Source: an uncultured Ruminococcus sp. (GTDB taxonomy: Bacteria; Bacillota; Clostridia; Lachnospirales; Lachnospiraceae). Taken from it: a stretch of DNA of 6,665 nt. Location of the stretch: assembly GCA_900555215.1 (NCBI GenBank), contig USKR01000073.1:1-6665 (forward strand). The letters are read 5' to 3'. The number at the start of each line of letters is the position of its first letter. Position 1 is the first letter of the stretch. Below, piece by piece: positions 6,634-6,665 of this stretch. The notes beneath the pieces were generated by a model. That model was not told the origin of the DNA, made no database searches, and worked only from the letters and a program-made list of their open reading frames with translations. Both the position numbers and the translations under genes were made by a program.

Positions 6634-6665
6634 GTGATCCATTTTGATGAAACAATGCTGCAGGG
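6634..6665 (+). CDS. Start of an unidentified gene, cut by the right edge of the window
   Basis: A GTG at 6634 is preceded by AAAGGA (6618-6623) with a 10-base gap. It opens a frame reading (M)IHFDETMLQ to the end of the window. The frame lies about 30 bases downstream of the predicted transcription start at 6605, so its position fits a real gene. Only ten full codons are visible, too few to name a family. ATG at 6655 is in the same frame and is an alternative start, but it lacks a clear ribosome binding site. Confidence 0.45.
   Translation, partial: MIHFDETMLQ

Noticed and set aside
6605..6637. Ten-codon leader peptide (ATG at 6605) overlapping the GTG at 6634
   Set aside because: Its ATG falls on the predicted transcription start, so no ribosome binding site would be in the RNA, and the peptide shows no regulatory codon pattern.
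6338..6655. Minus-strand open frame of 105 codons
   Set aside because: There is no ribosome binding site before the ATG. It runs across the rightward promoter and the presumed promoter of the MerR-type gene, and the protein looks like no known family.

Overview
The window looks like chromosomal core DNA from an anaerobic Clostridia-type Firmicute, most plausibly a Lachnospiraceae-like gut bacterium. The basis is the gene order gdpP-rplI-dnaB, which is typical of Firmicutes, strong AGGAGG-like ribosome binding sites, roughly balanced base composition, and a siroheme/ferredoxin oxidoreductase of a kind common in strict anaerobes. The species assignment is inference. I see no mobile element, CRISPR array, tRNA or rRNA.

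Left part (1-1567): the 3' portion of a large multidomain redox gene that begins before the window. The visible 501 codons encode, in order, the dimerisation domain of a CoA-disulfide-reductase-type flavoprotein, a rhodanese domain with its catalytic cysteine, a sulfite/nitrite-reductase-like siroheme-[4Fe-4S] module, and an inserted pair of ferredoxin clusters. A hairpin plus T-run terminator closes it.

Centre (1568-5779): a transcription unit starting at an extended -10 promoter and running through gdpP (c-di-AMP phosphodiesterase, two membrane segments, PAS, degenerate GGDEF, DHH/DHHA1), rplI (ribosomal protein L9) and dnaB (replicative helicase), all closely spaced and each with its own ribosome binding site. 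It couples second-messenger turnover, translation and replication genes in a conserved block. No convincing terminator follows dnaB directly. The first strong one (12-bp stem, seven T) lies about 160 bases further on, inside the opposing gene.

Right part (5590-6665): a convergent MerR-type regulator with a Pro/Ala/Ser-rich linker and a helical C-terminal part ends 6 bases from dnaB. It appears to be transcribed from an extended -10 site through a leader of about 100 bases that can fold into a three-way-junction-like structure. A divergent sigma-A-type promoter near the right edge drives a further gene of which only about ten codons are visible.

The items most worth a second look are the fused persulfide/sulfite redox protein, the terminator hidden in the antisense strand of the MerR-type gene, and the structured leader of that gene. 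Most of the rest is ordinary core genome.
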